The translations under genes were made by a program, and so were the position numbers. The notes beneath the pieces were generated by a model. It searched no databases and was not told where the DNA came from. It was given only the letters and a program-made list of their open reading frames with translations. From Streptomyces sp. PH10-H1 (GTDB lineage Bacteria; Actinomycetota; Actinomycetes; Streptomycetales; Streptomycetaceae), in contig NZ_JASISZ010000055.1 of NCBI RefSeq assembly GCF_030063355.1, forward strand, positions 1 to 52,265: a stretch of DNA of 52,265 bases, given 5' to 3'. This document shows positions 20,035 through 28,812 of this stretch, in pieces. Each line of letters begins with the position of its first letter. Positions within the stretch are counted from its first letter, which is position 1.

Positions 20035-21122
20035 TTGGAGACCTCGGCGTAGGCGGCCACCAGCACCGCCGGGTCCGGGCCCTCCAGGACGGTGGGCCTG
20101 GCGAGGCCGTCCAGGACGATGAAGCGCAGCACGTCACCGCGGGACTTCTTGTCGACCCGCATGGCGTCCAGCAGCTTGGGCCACTGGTCGCCGCGGTAGG
20201 CCAGCGGCAGTCCCACCGACTCCAGGACGGTGCGGTGCCGGTCGGCGGTCGCGTCGTCCAGCCGGCCGGCCAGCCGGCCCAGTTCCGCGGCGAAGACCAT
20301 GCCGATGGACACCGCGGCTCCGTGCCGCCAGTTGTAGCGCTCGTTCTTCTCGATGGCGTGCGCGAGGGTGTGCCCGTAGTTGAGCATCTCGCGCGGGCCG
20401 GCCTCCTTGAGGTCGGCGGAGACCACATCGGCCTTGACCTGGATGGAGCGCACGATCAGTTCGGCGGTCCTGGCGCCCTGCGGCGTACGGGCCGCGGCCG
20501 GGTCCTCCTCGATCAGGTCGAGGATGACCGGGTCGGCGATGAAGCCGGCCTTGATGATCTCGGCGAGGCCGCTGATGTAGTCGTTGGGCGGCAGCGAGTC
20601 CAGCGCGGCGAGGTCGCACAGCACCCCGGTCGGCGGGTGGAACGCGCCGACCAGGTTCTTGCCCTCGGCGGTGTTGATGCCGGTCTTACCACCGACCGCC
20701 GCGTCCACCATGCCCAGCACGGTGGTGGGGACGGCGATCCAGCGCACTCCGCGCAGCCAGGTCGCCGCGACGAAGCCCGCGATGTCGGTGGTGGCTCCGC
20801 CGCCGACGCCGACGATCACATCGGTGCGGGTGAAGCCGGTCTGGCCCAGCGCCTTCCAGCAGTAGGCGGCGACCTCGACGGTCTTGGCCTCCTCCGCGTT
20901 GGGCAGCTGGATCGCGATGGCCTCGAAGCCCTGCTCGGCCAGGTCCGCACGGAGCGCCTCGCCGGTGGCGGCCAGCGCCTCGGGGTGGAGAATCGCGACT
21001 CGCTTGGCGGCCGGCCCGATCAGGGCGGGCAGCTCGGCCAGCAGCTGGCGTCCGACCAGCACTTCGTAGGGGTCCGTACCCGCGGTGCCGCTGATCGCGA
21101 TACGGGTGGGGTTCTCGCTCAT
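20031..21122 (-). CDS. aroB: 3-dehydroquinate synthase
   Basis: 363 residues from ATG 21122, which overlaps the aroK stop as ATGA. It converts DAHP to 3-dehydroquinate with NAD and a divalent metal. Signatures are VGVGGGATTDIAGFVAATWL, VPTTVLGMVDAAVGGKTGIN and the metal-site region NYGHTLAHAIE. Length and motifs are normal. In Streptomyces this pathway also feeds aromatic precursors for secondary metabolites. Confidence 0.97.
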   Translation of the reverse strand: MSENPTRIAISGTAGTDPYEVLVGRQLLAELPALIGPAAKRVAILHPEALAATGEALRADLAEQGFEAIAIQLPNAEEAKTVEVAAYCWKALGQTGFTRTDVIVGVGGGATTDIAGFVAATWLRGVRWIAVPTTVLGMVDAAVGGKTGINTAEGKNLVGAFHPPTGVLCDLAALDSLPPNDYISGLAEIIKAGFIADPVILDLIEEDPAAARTPQGARTAELIVRSIQVKADVVSADLKEAGPREMLNYGHTLAHAIEKNERYNWRHGAAVSIGMVFAAELGRLAGRLDDATADRHRTVLESVGLPLAYRGDQWPKLLDAMRVDKKSRGDVLRFIVLDGLARPTVLEGPDPAVLVAAYAEVSK

Positions 21123-21634
21123 GCGTCCTTCAATTCCAGTGCGTCGAGGACCGCTTCGGCGGCGTCCTCGGGGGTGCGGGCGTCGGTGGAGACGACCGCG
21201 CGGGCGACCTCGGTGTACAGCGGGCGGCGCTTGTCCATCAGCTCGCGCCACTGCTGGCGCGGAGCGACGGCGAGCAGCGGACGCGGGGCGTCCAGGCCGA
21301 CCCGCTTGACGGCGTCATTGACACCGACGTCCAGGAAGACCACGGGCCGGCCGCGCAGCAGACTGCGCGCGACCGGGGACATGATCGCTCCGCCGCCCAG
21401 CGACAGCACGCCGGTGTGCTCGGCGAGCGCGTCGGTGACCGCGGCCAGTTCGAGCTGCCGGAAGTGGTCCTCACCGTCGTTGATGAAGATCTCCGGGATC
21501 GGCTTGCCCGCCGTCCGCTCGACATCCGCGTCGGTGTCCCGGTAGGTGGTGCCCAGCCGCGCCGCGAGCAGCATGCCGATGGTGGTCTTGCCCGCACCGG
21601 GCGGGCCGACGAGGACGACCAGCGGGCCGGTCAC
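21119..21634 (-). CDS. aroK: Shikimate kinase
   Basis: 171 residues from the GTG at 21634, which overlaps the aroC stop as GTGA. It phosphorylates the 3-hydroxyl of shikimate. The Walker A loop reads GPPGAGKTT, the shikimate-binding DTDADVE follows, and LSLGGGAIM is the GGG shikimate loop. The lid region has APRPLL. A longer reading upstream runs into aroC and is rejected. Confidence 0.95.
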   Translation of the reverse strand: MTGPLVVLVGPPGAGKTTIGMLLAARLGTTYRDTDADVERTAGKPIPEIFINDGEDHFRQLELAAVTDALAEHTGVLSLGGGAIMSPVARSLLRGRPVVFLDVGVNDAVKRVGLDAPRPLLAVAPRQQWRELMDKRRPLYTEVARAVVSTDARTPEDAAEAVLDALELKDA

Positions 21635-22815
21635 CGGATCGCCAGGTTCTCGAGGTACCCCCGGACGTTCCGGCGGGTCTCGCCCACCGAGTCGCCGCCG
21701 AACTTCTCCGCGACCGCGTCGGCGAGCACCAGCGCGACCATCGCCTCCGCGACGATCCCGGCGGCCGGTACCGCGCACACGTCCGAGCGCTGGTGATGCG
21801 CCTGGGCGACCTCACCGGTGGTGACGTCGATGGTGGCCAGTGCCCTCGGCACCGTCGCGATGGGCTTCATCGCGGCGCGCACCCGCAGCAGCTCACCGGT
21901 GCTCATACCGCCCTCGGTACCGCCGGAGCGGCCGGTGGTGCGGCGGATGCCCCCGGGGGACGGCACGATCTCGTCGTGCGCCTGCGACCCCGGCACCCGG
22001 GCGAGACCGAAGCCGTCGCCGACCTCGACGCCCTTGATGGCCTGGATGCCCATCAGGGCGGCGGCCAGCCGCGCGTCGAGCCGCCGGTCCCAGTGGACGT
22101 GGCTGCCGAGTCCGACGGGGACGCCGTACGCCAGCACCTCGACGACTCCGCCCAGCGTGTCGCCGTCCTTGTGGGCCTGGTCGATCTCGGCCACCATCGC
22201 CTTGCTCGCGTCGGCGTCGAGGCAGCGCACCGGATCGGCGTCGAGCCTGGCCTCGTCGGCGGGAACGGGCACTACGCCGTACGGGGCCTTTGCCGCGGCC
22301 AGCTCGACCACATGGCTGACGATCTCGATGCCCGTCGTCTCCCTGAGGTAGGAGCGGGCGACGGCGCCCAGCGCGACGCGCGCGGCGGTCTCCCGGGCGC
22401 TGGCGCGCTCCAGGATCGGCCGGGCCTCGTCCAGCGCGTACTTCTGCATACCGGCGAGGTCGGCGTGGCCGGGGCGGGGACGGGTCAGCGGGGCGTTGCG
22501 CGCCAGGCCGGCCAGGATCTCCGGGTCGACGGGGTCGGCCGCCATGACCTGTTCCCACTTGGGCCACTCGGTGTTGCCGACCATGATCGCGACCGGGCTG
22601 CCCATGGTCAGACCGTGCCGTACACCGCCGAGGAAGGTGACCTCGTCCTGCTCGAACTTCATCCGGGCACCGCGGCCATAGCCCAGCCGCCGGCGCGACA
22701 GCGCGTCCGCCACCAGCCCGGTGGTGACGGGCACGCCGGAGGGCAGCCCCTCCAGCGTCGCGACGAGTGCGGGGCCGTGCGACTCCCCCGCGGTCAGCCA
22801 GCGCAACCTGCTCAA
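21631..22815 (-). CDS. aroC: Chorismate synthase
   Basis: 394 residues. It makes chorismate from EPSP using reduced FMN. The start is a TTG at 22815 with AGAGGAG 6 bases upstream; the translation MSRLRWLTAGESHGPAL fits the conserved N-terminus exactly, so TTG is the real start. Signatures are RRRLGYGRGARM and RPRPGHADLAG, and GTEGGMSTGELL near the end. It heads a run aroC-aroK-aroB-aroQ joined by 4-base overlaps. Confidence 0.97.
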   Translation of the reverse strand: MSRLRWLTAGESHGPALVATLEGLPSGVPVTTGLVADALSRRRLGYGRGARMKFEQDEVTFLGGVRHGLTMGSPVAIMVGNTEWPKWEQVMAADPVDPEILAGLARNAPLTRPRPGHADLAGMQKYALDEARPILERASARETAARVALGAVARSYLRETTGIEIVSHVVELAAAKAPYGVVPVPADEARLDADPVRCLDADASKAMVAEIDQAHKDGDTLGGVVEVLAYGVPVGLGSHVHWDRRLDARLAAALMGIQAIKGVEVGDGFGLARVPGSQAHDEIVPSPGGIRRTTGRSGGTEGGMSTGELLRVRAAMKPIATVPRALATIDVTTGEVAQAHHQRSDVCAVPAAGIVAEAMVALVLADAVAEKFGGDSVGETRRNVRGYLENLAIR

Positions 22816-22921
22816 CGGTGCTCCTCTTGCTCGCGCCTAGAACGTCCGACTTTCAACGGCGCGGCCGGGTGCGCGGCCCTGGCCCGCCACCACAGATCCT
22901 CCCACGGCCGGGGCGGGCGGC

Positions 22922-22950
22922 CCGCCTCCGGTCCACGGTGTGGACGGCGG
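22922..22950 (-). terminator. aroE terminator candidate
   Basis: GTCCAC-GGT-GTGGAC hairpin extended by CCGCC/GGCGG across a 4-base bulge, 16 bases after the aroE stop and upstream of aroC. Confidence 0.5.
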
Positions 22951-22965
22951 CGGCGGGGCAGGTCG

Positions 22966-23823
22966 TTAGGCCGGGCGGACGCCTCCCAGCGCCGCCTCGC
23001 CCGCGGCGCGCATCGCCGCGAGCGGCGCCGGCGCCCGGCCGGTCATCCGCTCGACCTGGAGTACGGCCTGGTGCACCAGGAGGTCGAGACCTCCGACCAC
23101 CTCGCCGCCGCGGGCCGACCAGGCGGCGGCGAGAGCGGTCGGCCACGGGTGGTACAGCACGTCGAAGAGCGCGCCCGGCCGCTCCGGCACGTACGCGGCC
23201 AGGCTGTCGGTGGCGCCCGCCGGAGTCGTGGCGATCACCAGCGGCGCCTCGAACGCCTTCGCCGCGTCGCCCCAGTCCTCGGTACGCACCCGCACTCCGA
23301 GCCGCTCTCCCCACTCCCGCATCTCGGCGGCGCGGGCGGCGCTGCGCACATACGCGGTGACCTCGCCCGTGCAGATCCGCGCGAGCGCCGCCAGCGCGGA
23401 CGCGGCGGTCGCCCCGGCGCCGAGCACGACCGCGGACTCGACCGTCGTCACGCCGTGTTCGCGCAGCGCGGCGGCGATTCCGGGGATGTCGGTGTTGTCG
23501 CCGGTCAGCCGGCCGTCCTCGGTGAAGACCACTGTGTTCACGGCCTCGACCGAGGCCGCGTGGTCGCTGATCGCGTCCAGCAGCGGAATGACCGCACGCT
23601 TGAGCGGCATCGTCAGGGACAGCCCGGCCCACTCACCCGGCGACTCCCCCGCGCCGCCGGCCCGCAGCCCGGCCAGGAAACCCGGCAGGGCCGCCTCGTC
23701 CACCTCGAAGGGGTCGTAGCGCCAGCCGGTGAGACCGAGCGCGGCGTAGGCGGCCCGGTGCAGCACCGGTGAGAGCGAGTGGGAGATCGGCGAACCGAGG
23801 ACACCCGCGCGATTGCGTTCCAT
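22966..23823 (-). CDS. aroE: Shikimate dehydrogenase
   Basis: 285 residues from ATG 23823. It reduces 3-dehydroshikimate with NADPH. The substrate loop GSPISHSLSPVLHRAAY is at the start, LSLTMPLKRA holds the catalytic Lys, GDNTDIPG the Asp, and VVLGAGATAASALAAL the NADP loop (GAGAT instead of the common GAGGA). A GTG at 23835 overlapping the mltG stop (TAGTG) is an alternative start four codons earlier; AAGGGG lies closer to it but only 2 bases away. The gene is probably translated in series with mltG. Confidence 0.93.
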   Translation of the reverse strand: MERNRAGVLGSPISHSLSPVLHRAAYAALGLTGWRYDPFEVDEAALPGFLAGLRAGGAGESPGEWAGLSLTMPLKRAVIPLLDAISDHAASVEAVNTVVFTEDGRLTGDNTDIPGIAAALREHGVTTVESAVVLGAGATAASALAALARICTGEVTAYVRSAARAAEMREWGERLGVRVRTEDWGDAAKAFEAPLVIATTPAGATDSLAAYVPERPGALFDVLYHPWPTALAAAWSARGGEVVGGLDLLVHQAVLQVERMTGRAPAPLAAMRAAGEAALGGVRPA

Positions 23824-23834
23824 GAGTGCGCGCA

Positions 23835-25568
23835 CTACCCCTTGTACTGCTTCGCGAGCTTGTCGTGCTCCGCCCGCGTCTTGGTGAACTGGGTCGTCTT
23901 CCCGTCCAGCGAGATGAAGTAGTACCACTCACCCGGATCCGGGTCGGTCGCCGCCTTGAGCGCGTCGATGCCCGGGTTGCCGATCGGGCCGGGAGGCAGG
24001 CCCTTGTAGTAGTACGTGTTGTACGCGTCGTCGAGCTTCTTCAGGTCCGCGAGCTTCAGATTCGTGTTGTTCGTGTTCTTGATGTAGTTGTACGTCGAGT
24101 CGAACTGGAGGATCCCGAAGGTCTCCTTGTTCGTCGGCACCAGGCGGTTGTAGACGACCCGCGACATCTTGCGGAAGTCATCGGTGGTCTTGCCCTCGGC
24201 CTGCACCAGGCTGGCGACCGTGATCACTTCCAGCGGCGACTTGAGCCTCAGCTTCTTCGCCTCGGCCACCAGGTCGTAATCCGAGTACCGCCGGGTGGCC
24301 TCCGCGACCATCTGGCGCAGGACGTCCTCGGGCTTCATGCCCTTGCCCACGCTGTAGCGCGTCGGGAAGAGGAAGCCCTCCAGCGGGTCCTTGATCTTCT
24401 CGTTGGTGTTCGCCCAGGCGGGCAGGCCGAGCTTCGTGGCCTGCGCCTTGGCCACGCCGGCGGTCGTGCCCTCGGCGATGCCCAGCTTCTTGTCGATGAT
24501 CGTGTAGATCTTCGCGTCGCGGGTGCCCTCGGGGATGATGATCGCGCTCTGCTTGGTCGGGTCGGTCATCATCGTGACCGCCGCCGCGGCCGACATCTCC
24601 TTGTACAGGAGGTAGACACCGGCCTGGATGCTCTTGCCCTTGGGGTCCTTGCCGGCCGCCGTGGTGAAGGCGTCGACGCTCTTGACCACGCCCGCGGTCT
24701 TGAGGATGTTGCCCATGTCCGTGAGCGTCGAGCCCTTGGGGATCTCGACCTGGACGTCGCCGGTGCCCTGTCCGGTGAAGTCGGGCGCCGCGCCGAAGTG
24801 GCTCTCGTAGAACTGGTACCCGAAGTAGCCGATGCCGCCGACACCGCCGCCGAGGACCAGTAGGACGACCAGGCAGGCGAAGCCGCTGCGGCGCTTCTTG
24901 CCCTCTTTCTTGCCGCCGCCGCGCTTGCGTCCGCCGCGGCCGGTGGGGGCGTCGTCGTCCGGCTCCGCGTCGTCCGGGTCGTCGGCGAAGAAGGCGTGGC
25001 TCTCGGGCTCGGCCTCGGCGTCCCAGTCACCGGTGCTGTCCGGGGCGGACCGCATCGGCTGCTGGGGCTGCTCCGGCGGCTGCCGGTACTGGGGCTGCTG
25101 CGGAGGCGGGTAGCCGCCCTGCCCGTAGAAGTCGGGCTGCTGGGCGCCATAGGGATCGGCCGGCGGCTGGCCGCCGTAGGGATCGCCGGGGTTCGTGCCG
25201 TACGGGGCGGAGGCTCCGCCCGCGGTGTCCCACCCGTTGTACTGCTGCTGCGGCTGCTGGGGCTGCGGCTGCTGGGGCTGTTGCGGGTATCCCTGCTGCG
25301 GATACTGCCCCTGCTGCGGGTGCTGCTGGGGGTACTGCTCCTGCTGCGGGTGCTGGTGCTGGTGCTGAGGGTGCTGCTGCTGTTGCGGGTGCTGCTGGGG
25401 GGCCTGCTGACCGTTGTACGGGTACTGCGGCTGCTGGCCGGTGGCATACGGGTCCCAGTCGTCCTGCTGCTGCGCCTGGTTCGGCTGCTGCTGGTACCCC
25501 TGGTCACCGAAGAGCGGGTCCTCGGGATGCCACGGTTCGGAGCCGGAGCCCCGGCCATAGTCAGTCAT
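23835..25568 (-). CDS. mltG: Endolytic transglycosylase MltG (YceG-like)
   Basis: 577 residues. The first 170 are a Gln/Pro/His-rich cytoplasmic tail, then an acidic linker, a basic KRGGGKKEGKKRR stretch, one membrane span (about 229-252) and the extracellular YceG domain. The latter shows DPLEGFLFPTRYSV, VASLVQAEGKTTDDFRKMS and AYNTYYYKGLPPGPIGNPG, the family signatures, with the conserved Glu of the VxxE segment. MltG cleaves nascent peptidoglycan strands and sets their length. The cytoplasmic tail is unusually long compared with enteric MltG (about 340 residues in total). Confidence 0.95.
   Translation of the reverse strand: MTDYGRGSGSEPWHPEDPLFGDQGYQQQPNQAQQQDDWDPYATGQQPQYPYNGQQAPQQHPQQQQHPQHQHQHPQQEQYPQQHPQQGQYPQQGYPQQPQQPQPQQPQQQYNGWDTAGGASAPYGTNPGDPYGGQPPADPYGAQQPDFYGQGGYPPPQQPQYRQPPEQPQQPMRSAPDSTGDWDAEAEPESHAFFADDPDDAEPDDDAPTGRGGRKRGGGKKEGKKRRSGFACLVVLLVLGGGVGGIGYFGYQFYESHFGAAPDFTGQGTGDVQVEIPKGSTLTDMGNILKTAGVVKSVDAFTTAAGKDPKGKSIQAGVYLLYKEMSAAAAVTMMTDPTKQSAIIIPEGTRDAKIYTIIDKKLGIAEGTTAGVAKAQATKLGLPAWANTNEKIKDPLEGFLFPTRYSVGKGMKPEDVLRQMVAEATRRYSDYDLVAEAKKLRLKSPLEVITVASLVQAEGKTTDDFRKMSRVVYNRLVPTNKETFGILQFDSTYNYIKNTNNTNLKLADLKKLDDAYNTYYYKGLPPGPIGNPGIDALKAATDPDPGEWYYFISLDGKTTQFTKTRAEHDKLAKQYKG
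25053..25493 (-). repeat. Gln/Pro/His-rich low-complexity coding tract
   Basis: Codes for residues about 26-172 of MltG, with repeated QQ, PQQ, HPQ and YPQQG units. The CAG-rich DNA (CTGCTG on the plus strand) is internally repetitive and likely to vary in length between strains. Confidence 0.8.
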
Positions 25569-25585
25569 CGGTCCCCTTGGTACGC

Positions 25586-25643
25586 GGGGCGGCGAGAGGG
25601 GTGGCCGCCCCTTGCGAAACGGGCGGCGCCAGTTGGCGCCGCC
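25586..25643 (-). terminator. Two tandem hairpins between ruvX and mltG
   Basis: The first met after the ruvX stop is GGCGGCGCCA/TGGCGCCGCC (25622-25643, 2-base loop); the second is GGGGCGGC/GCCGCCCC (25586-25611, 10-base loop). Both are perfect. They probably end or attenuate the alaS-ruvX transcript ahead of mltG. Confidence 0.6.
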
Positions 25644-25672
25644 GTGTCGCGCGGAACGTTACCGTACCGCGA

Positions 25673-26137
25673 TCAGATGACCACTTCGACGCTCTCCCCC
25701 GGAGCTTTTCCCGACACGCGTTCGGTCTCCAGGGCGCTCTGCAGGATCACGATCGCGGCGGCCTGATCCACCACCGCACGGCCCTTCTTGGCCTTGACGC
25801 CCGACGCGCGCAGCCCCTGGGTGGCGGTGACCGTGGTCATCCGCTCGTCCACCAGCCGTACCGGGACCGGTGCGATGATCTTCGCCACATCCTGCGCGAA
25901 GGCCCGGACCTTGACAGCGGCGGGACCCTCGTTCCCGCTCAGGGAGCGCGGCAGGCCCAGGATCACCTCGATCGGCTCGTACTCCTCGACGATCGCGGCG
26001 AGGCGGCGCAGCGCCGCCGGGACGTCCCGCCCCGGAACGGTCTCGACCGGCGTCGCGAGGACCCCGTCCGGGTCGCACGAGGCGACCCCGATCCGGGCGT
26101 CCCCCACATCGACGGCGATGCGTCTGCCTCTTCGCAC
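25673..26137 (-). CDS. ruvX: Putative pre-16S rRNA nuclease / Holliday junction resolvase-like protein (YqgF)
   Basis: 154 residues from GTG 26137 (MRRGRRIAVDVGDARIGVA). RNase H-like fold with the first catalytic Asp in VDVGDARIG, then EVILGLPRSLSGNEGP, RLVDERMTTV with the Glu and VVDQAAAIVILQ with the last Asp. YqgF matures the 5' end of 16S rRNA in E. coli. It starts 5 bases after the alaS stop and is probably co-transcribed with it. No strong ribosome site is visible, so translation may depend on alaS. Confidence 0.9.
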   Translation of the reverse strand: MRRGRRIAVDVGDARIGVASCDPDGVLATPVETVPGRDVPAALRRLAAIVEEYEPIEVILGLPRSLSGNEGPAAVKVRAFAQDVAKIIAPVPVRLVDERMTTVTATQGLRASGVKAKKGRAVVDQAAAIVILQSALETERVSGKAPGESVEVVI

Positions 26138-26142
26138 CCGGG

Positions 26143-28812
26143 TCAGGCCTTCTCTTCGACCAGGCGCTGCACCGCGGCGACGGCCTCGTCGACGGCGGCC
26201 GGGTTCTGGCCGCCGCCCTGAGCCACGTCGTCCTTGCCCCCGCCGCCGCCACCGAGGGTCTTGGCGGCGGAACGGACCAGCTCGCCGGCCTTGATGCCGC
26301 GCTCGCGGGCGGCCTCGTTGGTGGCGATGACGGTGAGCGGGCGGCCGTTGGCCACCGTGAACAGGGCGACGACGGCCGGCCGGCCGCCCCCGACGCGCTG
26401 GCGCACGTCCAGGACGAGCTTGCGCAGGTCGTCGGCGCCGGTGCCCTCCGGCACGGTGCCGGTGACCAGGGCCACGCCCTTGATGTCCTGGGCACCCTGG
26501 GCGAGCCCGGCGGCGGCCTGCAGGACCTTCTCGGCGCGGAAGCGCTCGATCTCCTTCTCCGCGTCCTTGAGCTTGGCGAGCATGCCCGAGATCTTGTCGG
26601 GCAGCTCCTCGGGTCGGCCCTTGACCAGCTCGGTGAGGAGCGCGACGACCGTGTGCTCGCGGGCGAGGAACTTGTAGGCGTCCACCCCGACCAGGGCCTC
26701 GACGCGGCGCACCCCGGAGCCGATGGACGACTCGCCGAGCAGCTTCACCAGCCCGAGCTGGGCGGTGTTGCCGACATGGGTGCCGCCGCACAGCTCCTTG
26801 GAGAAGTCGCCGATGGTGACCACGCGGACCCGGTCGCCGTACTTCTCGCCGAACTCGGCGATGGCGCCCTGCTTCTTGGCCTCTTCCATGCTCATCACTT
26901 CGGCGGTTACATCGAGCTCGCGTGAGAGGACCTCGTTGATCTTCTGCTCGACGTCGGTGAGCACCGTGCCGGGTACGGCGGCGGGCGAGCCGAAGTCGAA
27001 GCGGAAGCGGCCCGGGGAGTTCTCGGAACCGGCCTGGGCGGCGGTGGGGCCCAGCGCGTCCCGCAGGGCCTGGTGGGTCAGGTGGGTGGCGCTGTGGGCG
27101 CGGGCGATGGCCCGGCGGCGCACCAGGTCGATCTGGGCGAGCGCGCCGGAGCCGAGGGTGACCTCGCCGACCTGGACGACGCCCTTGTGCACGCTGACGC
27201 CGGCCACCGGCTGCTGTACGTCGCGGACCTCGATGATCGCGCCGGTGTCGATCCTGATCCGGCCGGTGTCGGCGAGCTGGCCGCCGCCCTCGGCGTAGAA
27301 CGGGGTGCGGTCCAGGACGACCTCGACCTCGTCGCCCTCGTGGGCGGCCGGCGACGGCACGCCGTCGACGAGCAGCCCGACGACGGTGGCCTCGTTCTGG
27401 TTGGCGGTATAGCCCGTGAACTCGGTGGTGCCGGAGCGGTCGGCGACCTCGCGGTAGGCCGAGAGGTCGGCGTGGCCCTGCTTCTTGCCCCGGGCATCGG
27501 CCTTGGCGCGGTCCCGCTGCTCCTTCATCAGGCGGCGGAAGCCCTCCTCGTCCACCGACAGGCCCTGCTCGGAGGCCATTTCGAGGGTGAGGTCGATCGG
27601 GAAGCCCCAGGTGTCGTGGAGTAGGAACGCCTTGTCGCCGGGCAGGACCGTGCCGCCGGCGGCCTTGGTCTCGCTGACGGCGGAGTCCAGGATGTTGGTT
27701 CCGCCGCTGATGGCCTTGAGGAAGGCCACCTCCTCGGCGAGCGCCACGGTCTCGATGCGCTTGCGGTCGGTGAGCAGCTCCGGGTACTGCTCGCCCATGG
27801 TCTTGATGACGGTGTCGACGAGCTCGCCGACGACCGGACCGGTGGCGCCCATCAGGCGCATGTTGCGGATGGCGCGGCGCATGATGCGGCGCAGCACATA
27901 GCCGCGGCCCTCGTTGCCGGGGGTGACCCCGTCGCCGATGAGCATCACTGAGGTGCGCATGTGGTCGGCGACCACGCGCAGCGAGACGTCCGTGCCGCGG
28001 TCGGCACCGTACTGGACACCGGTGACCCCGGTGGCCGTGTCCATCACCACGCGCAGGGTGTCGGTCTCGTACATGTTCTGCACGCCCTGCAGGATCATCG
28101 CGAGGCGTTCGAGGCCGAGGCCGGTGTCGATGTTCTTGGACGGCAGGTCTCCGAGGATCTCGAAGTCGTCCTTGCCCTGGCCGGGGCCGCGCTCGTACTG
28201 CATGAAGACCAGGTTCCAGATCTCCACGTAGCGCTCGTCGTTGACGGCCGGGCCGCCCTCGGCGCCGAATGCCGGGCCGCGGTCATAGTTGATCTCGGAA
28301 CAGGGGCCGCACGGTCCGGGAACGCCCATGGACCAGTAGTTGTCGGCCTTGCCCAGCCGCTGGATGCGCTCGGCGGGGACGCCCACGACATCGCGCCAGA
28401 TGCGCTCGGCCTCGTCGTCGTCGAGATAGACGGTGACCCAGAGCTTCTCGGGCTCCAGCCCGAAGCCGCCGTCCGCCACCGAGCCGGTGAGCAGCTCCCA
28501 GGCGTACGTGATGGCGCCTTCCTTGAAGTAGTCGCCGAAGGCGAAGTTGCCGCACATCTGGAAGAAGGTGCCGTGCCGGGTGGTCTTGCCGACCTCTTCG
28601 ATGTCGGGCGTCCGCACGCACTTCTGCACGCTGGTGGCGCGTACGTAGGGCGGCTTGACCTCACCGAGGAAGTACGGCTTGAACGGGACCATGCCCGCCG
28701 GGACCAGCAGCAGGGTCGGGTCGTCGGCGATGAGGGACGCCGAGGGCACGACCGTGTGCCCGCGCTCCTCGAAGAAGCGCAGCCAGCGGCGGCGGATTTC
28801 TGCCGACTCCAT
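26143..28812 (-). CDS. alaS: Alanyl-tRNA synthetase
   Basis: 889 residues, full length. Class II catalytic core at the N-terminus (RRRWLRFFEERGHTVVPSAS; FQMCGNFAFGDYFKEGA), then the tRNA-recognition and editing domains with the zinc ligands HSATHLTHQAL and CGGTHVGNT, and the C-terminal C-Ala domain with LGGGGGGKDDVAQGGG. The ATG overlaps the stop of the small upstream gene as TGATG, and GGAAGGA lies upstream. The order DUF948-DUF6167-alaS-ruvX-mltG-aroE is typical of actinobacteria. Confidence 0.98.
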   Translation of the reverse strand: MESAEIRRRWLRFFEERGHTVVPSASLIADDPTLLLVPAGMVPFKPYFLGEVKPPYVRATSVQKCVRTPDIEEVGKTTRHGTFFQMCGNFAFGDYFKEGAITYAWELLTGSVADGGFGLEPEKLWVTVYLDDDEAERIWRDVVGVPAERIQRLGKADNYWSMGVPGPCGPCSEINYDRGPAFGAEGGPAVNDERYVEIWNLVFMQYERGPGQGKDDFEILGDLPSKNIDTGLGLERLAMILQGVQNMYETDTLRVVMDTATGVTGVQYGADRGTDVSLRVVADHMRTSVMLIGDGVTPGNEGRGYVLRRIMRRAIRNMRLMGATGPVVGELVDTVIKTMGEQYPELLTDRKRIETVALAEEVAFLKAISGGTNILDSAVSETKAAGGTVLPGDKAFLLHDTWGFPIDLTLEMASEQGLSVDEEGFRRLMKEQRDRAKADARGKKQGHADLSAYREVADRSGTTEFTGYTANQNEATVVGLLVDGVPSPAAHEGDEVEVVLDRTPFYAEGGGQLADTGRIRIDTGAIIEVRDVQQPVAGVSVHKGVVQVGEVTLGSGALAQIDLVRRRAIARAHSATHLTHQALRDALGPTAAQAGSENSPGRFRFDFGSPAAVPGTVLTDVEQKINEVLSRELDVTAEVMSMEEAKKQGAIAEFGEKYGDRVRVVTIGDFSKELCGGTHVGNTAQLGLVKLLGESSIGSGVRRVEALVGVDAYKFLAREHTVVALLTELVKGRPEELPDKISGMLAKLKDAEKEIERFRAEKVLQAAAGLAQGAQDIKGVALVTGTVPEGTGADDLRKLVLDVRQRVGGGRPAVVALFTVANGRPLTVIATNEAARERGIKAGELVRSAAKTLGGGGGGKDDVAQGGGQNPAAVDEAVAAVQRLVEEKA

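Noticed and set aside
21793..23772. Long plus-strand frame of about 660 codons
   Set aside because: It runs opposite aroC and aroE and has only Gly/Arg-rich text typical of GC-rich shadows.
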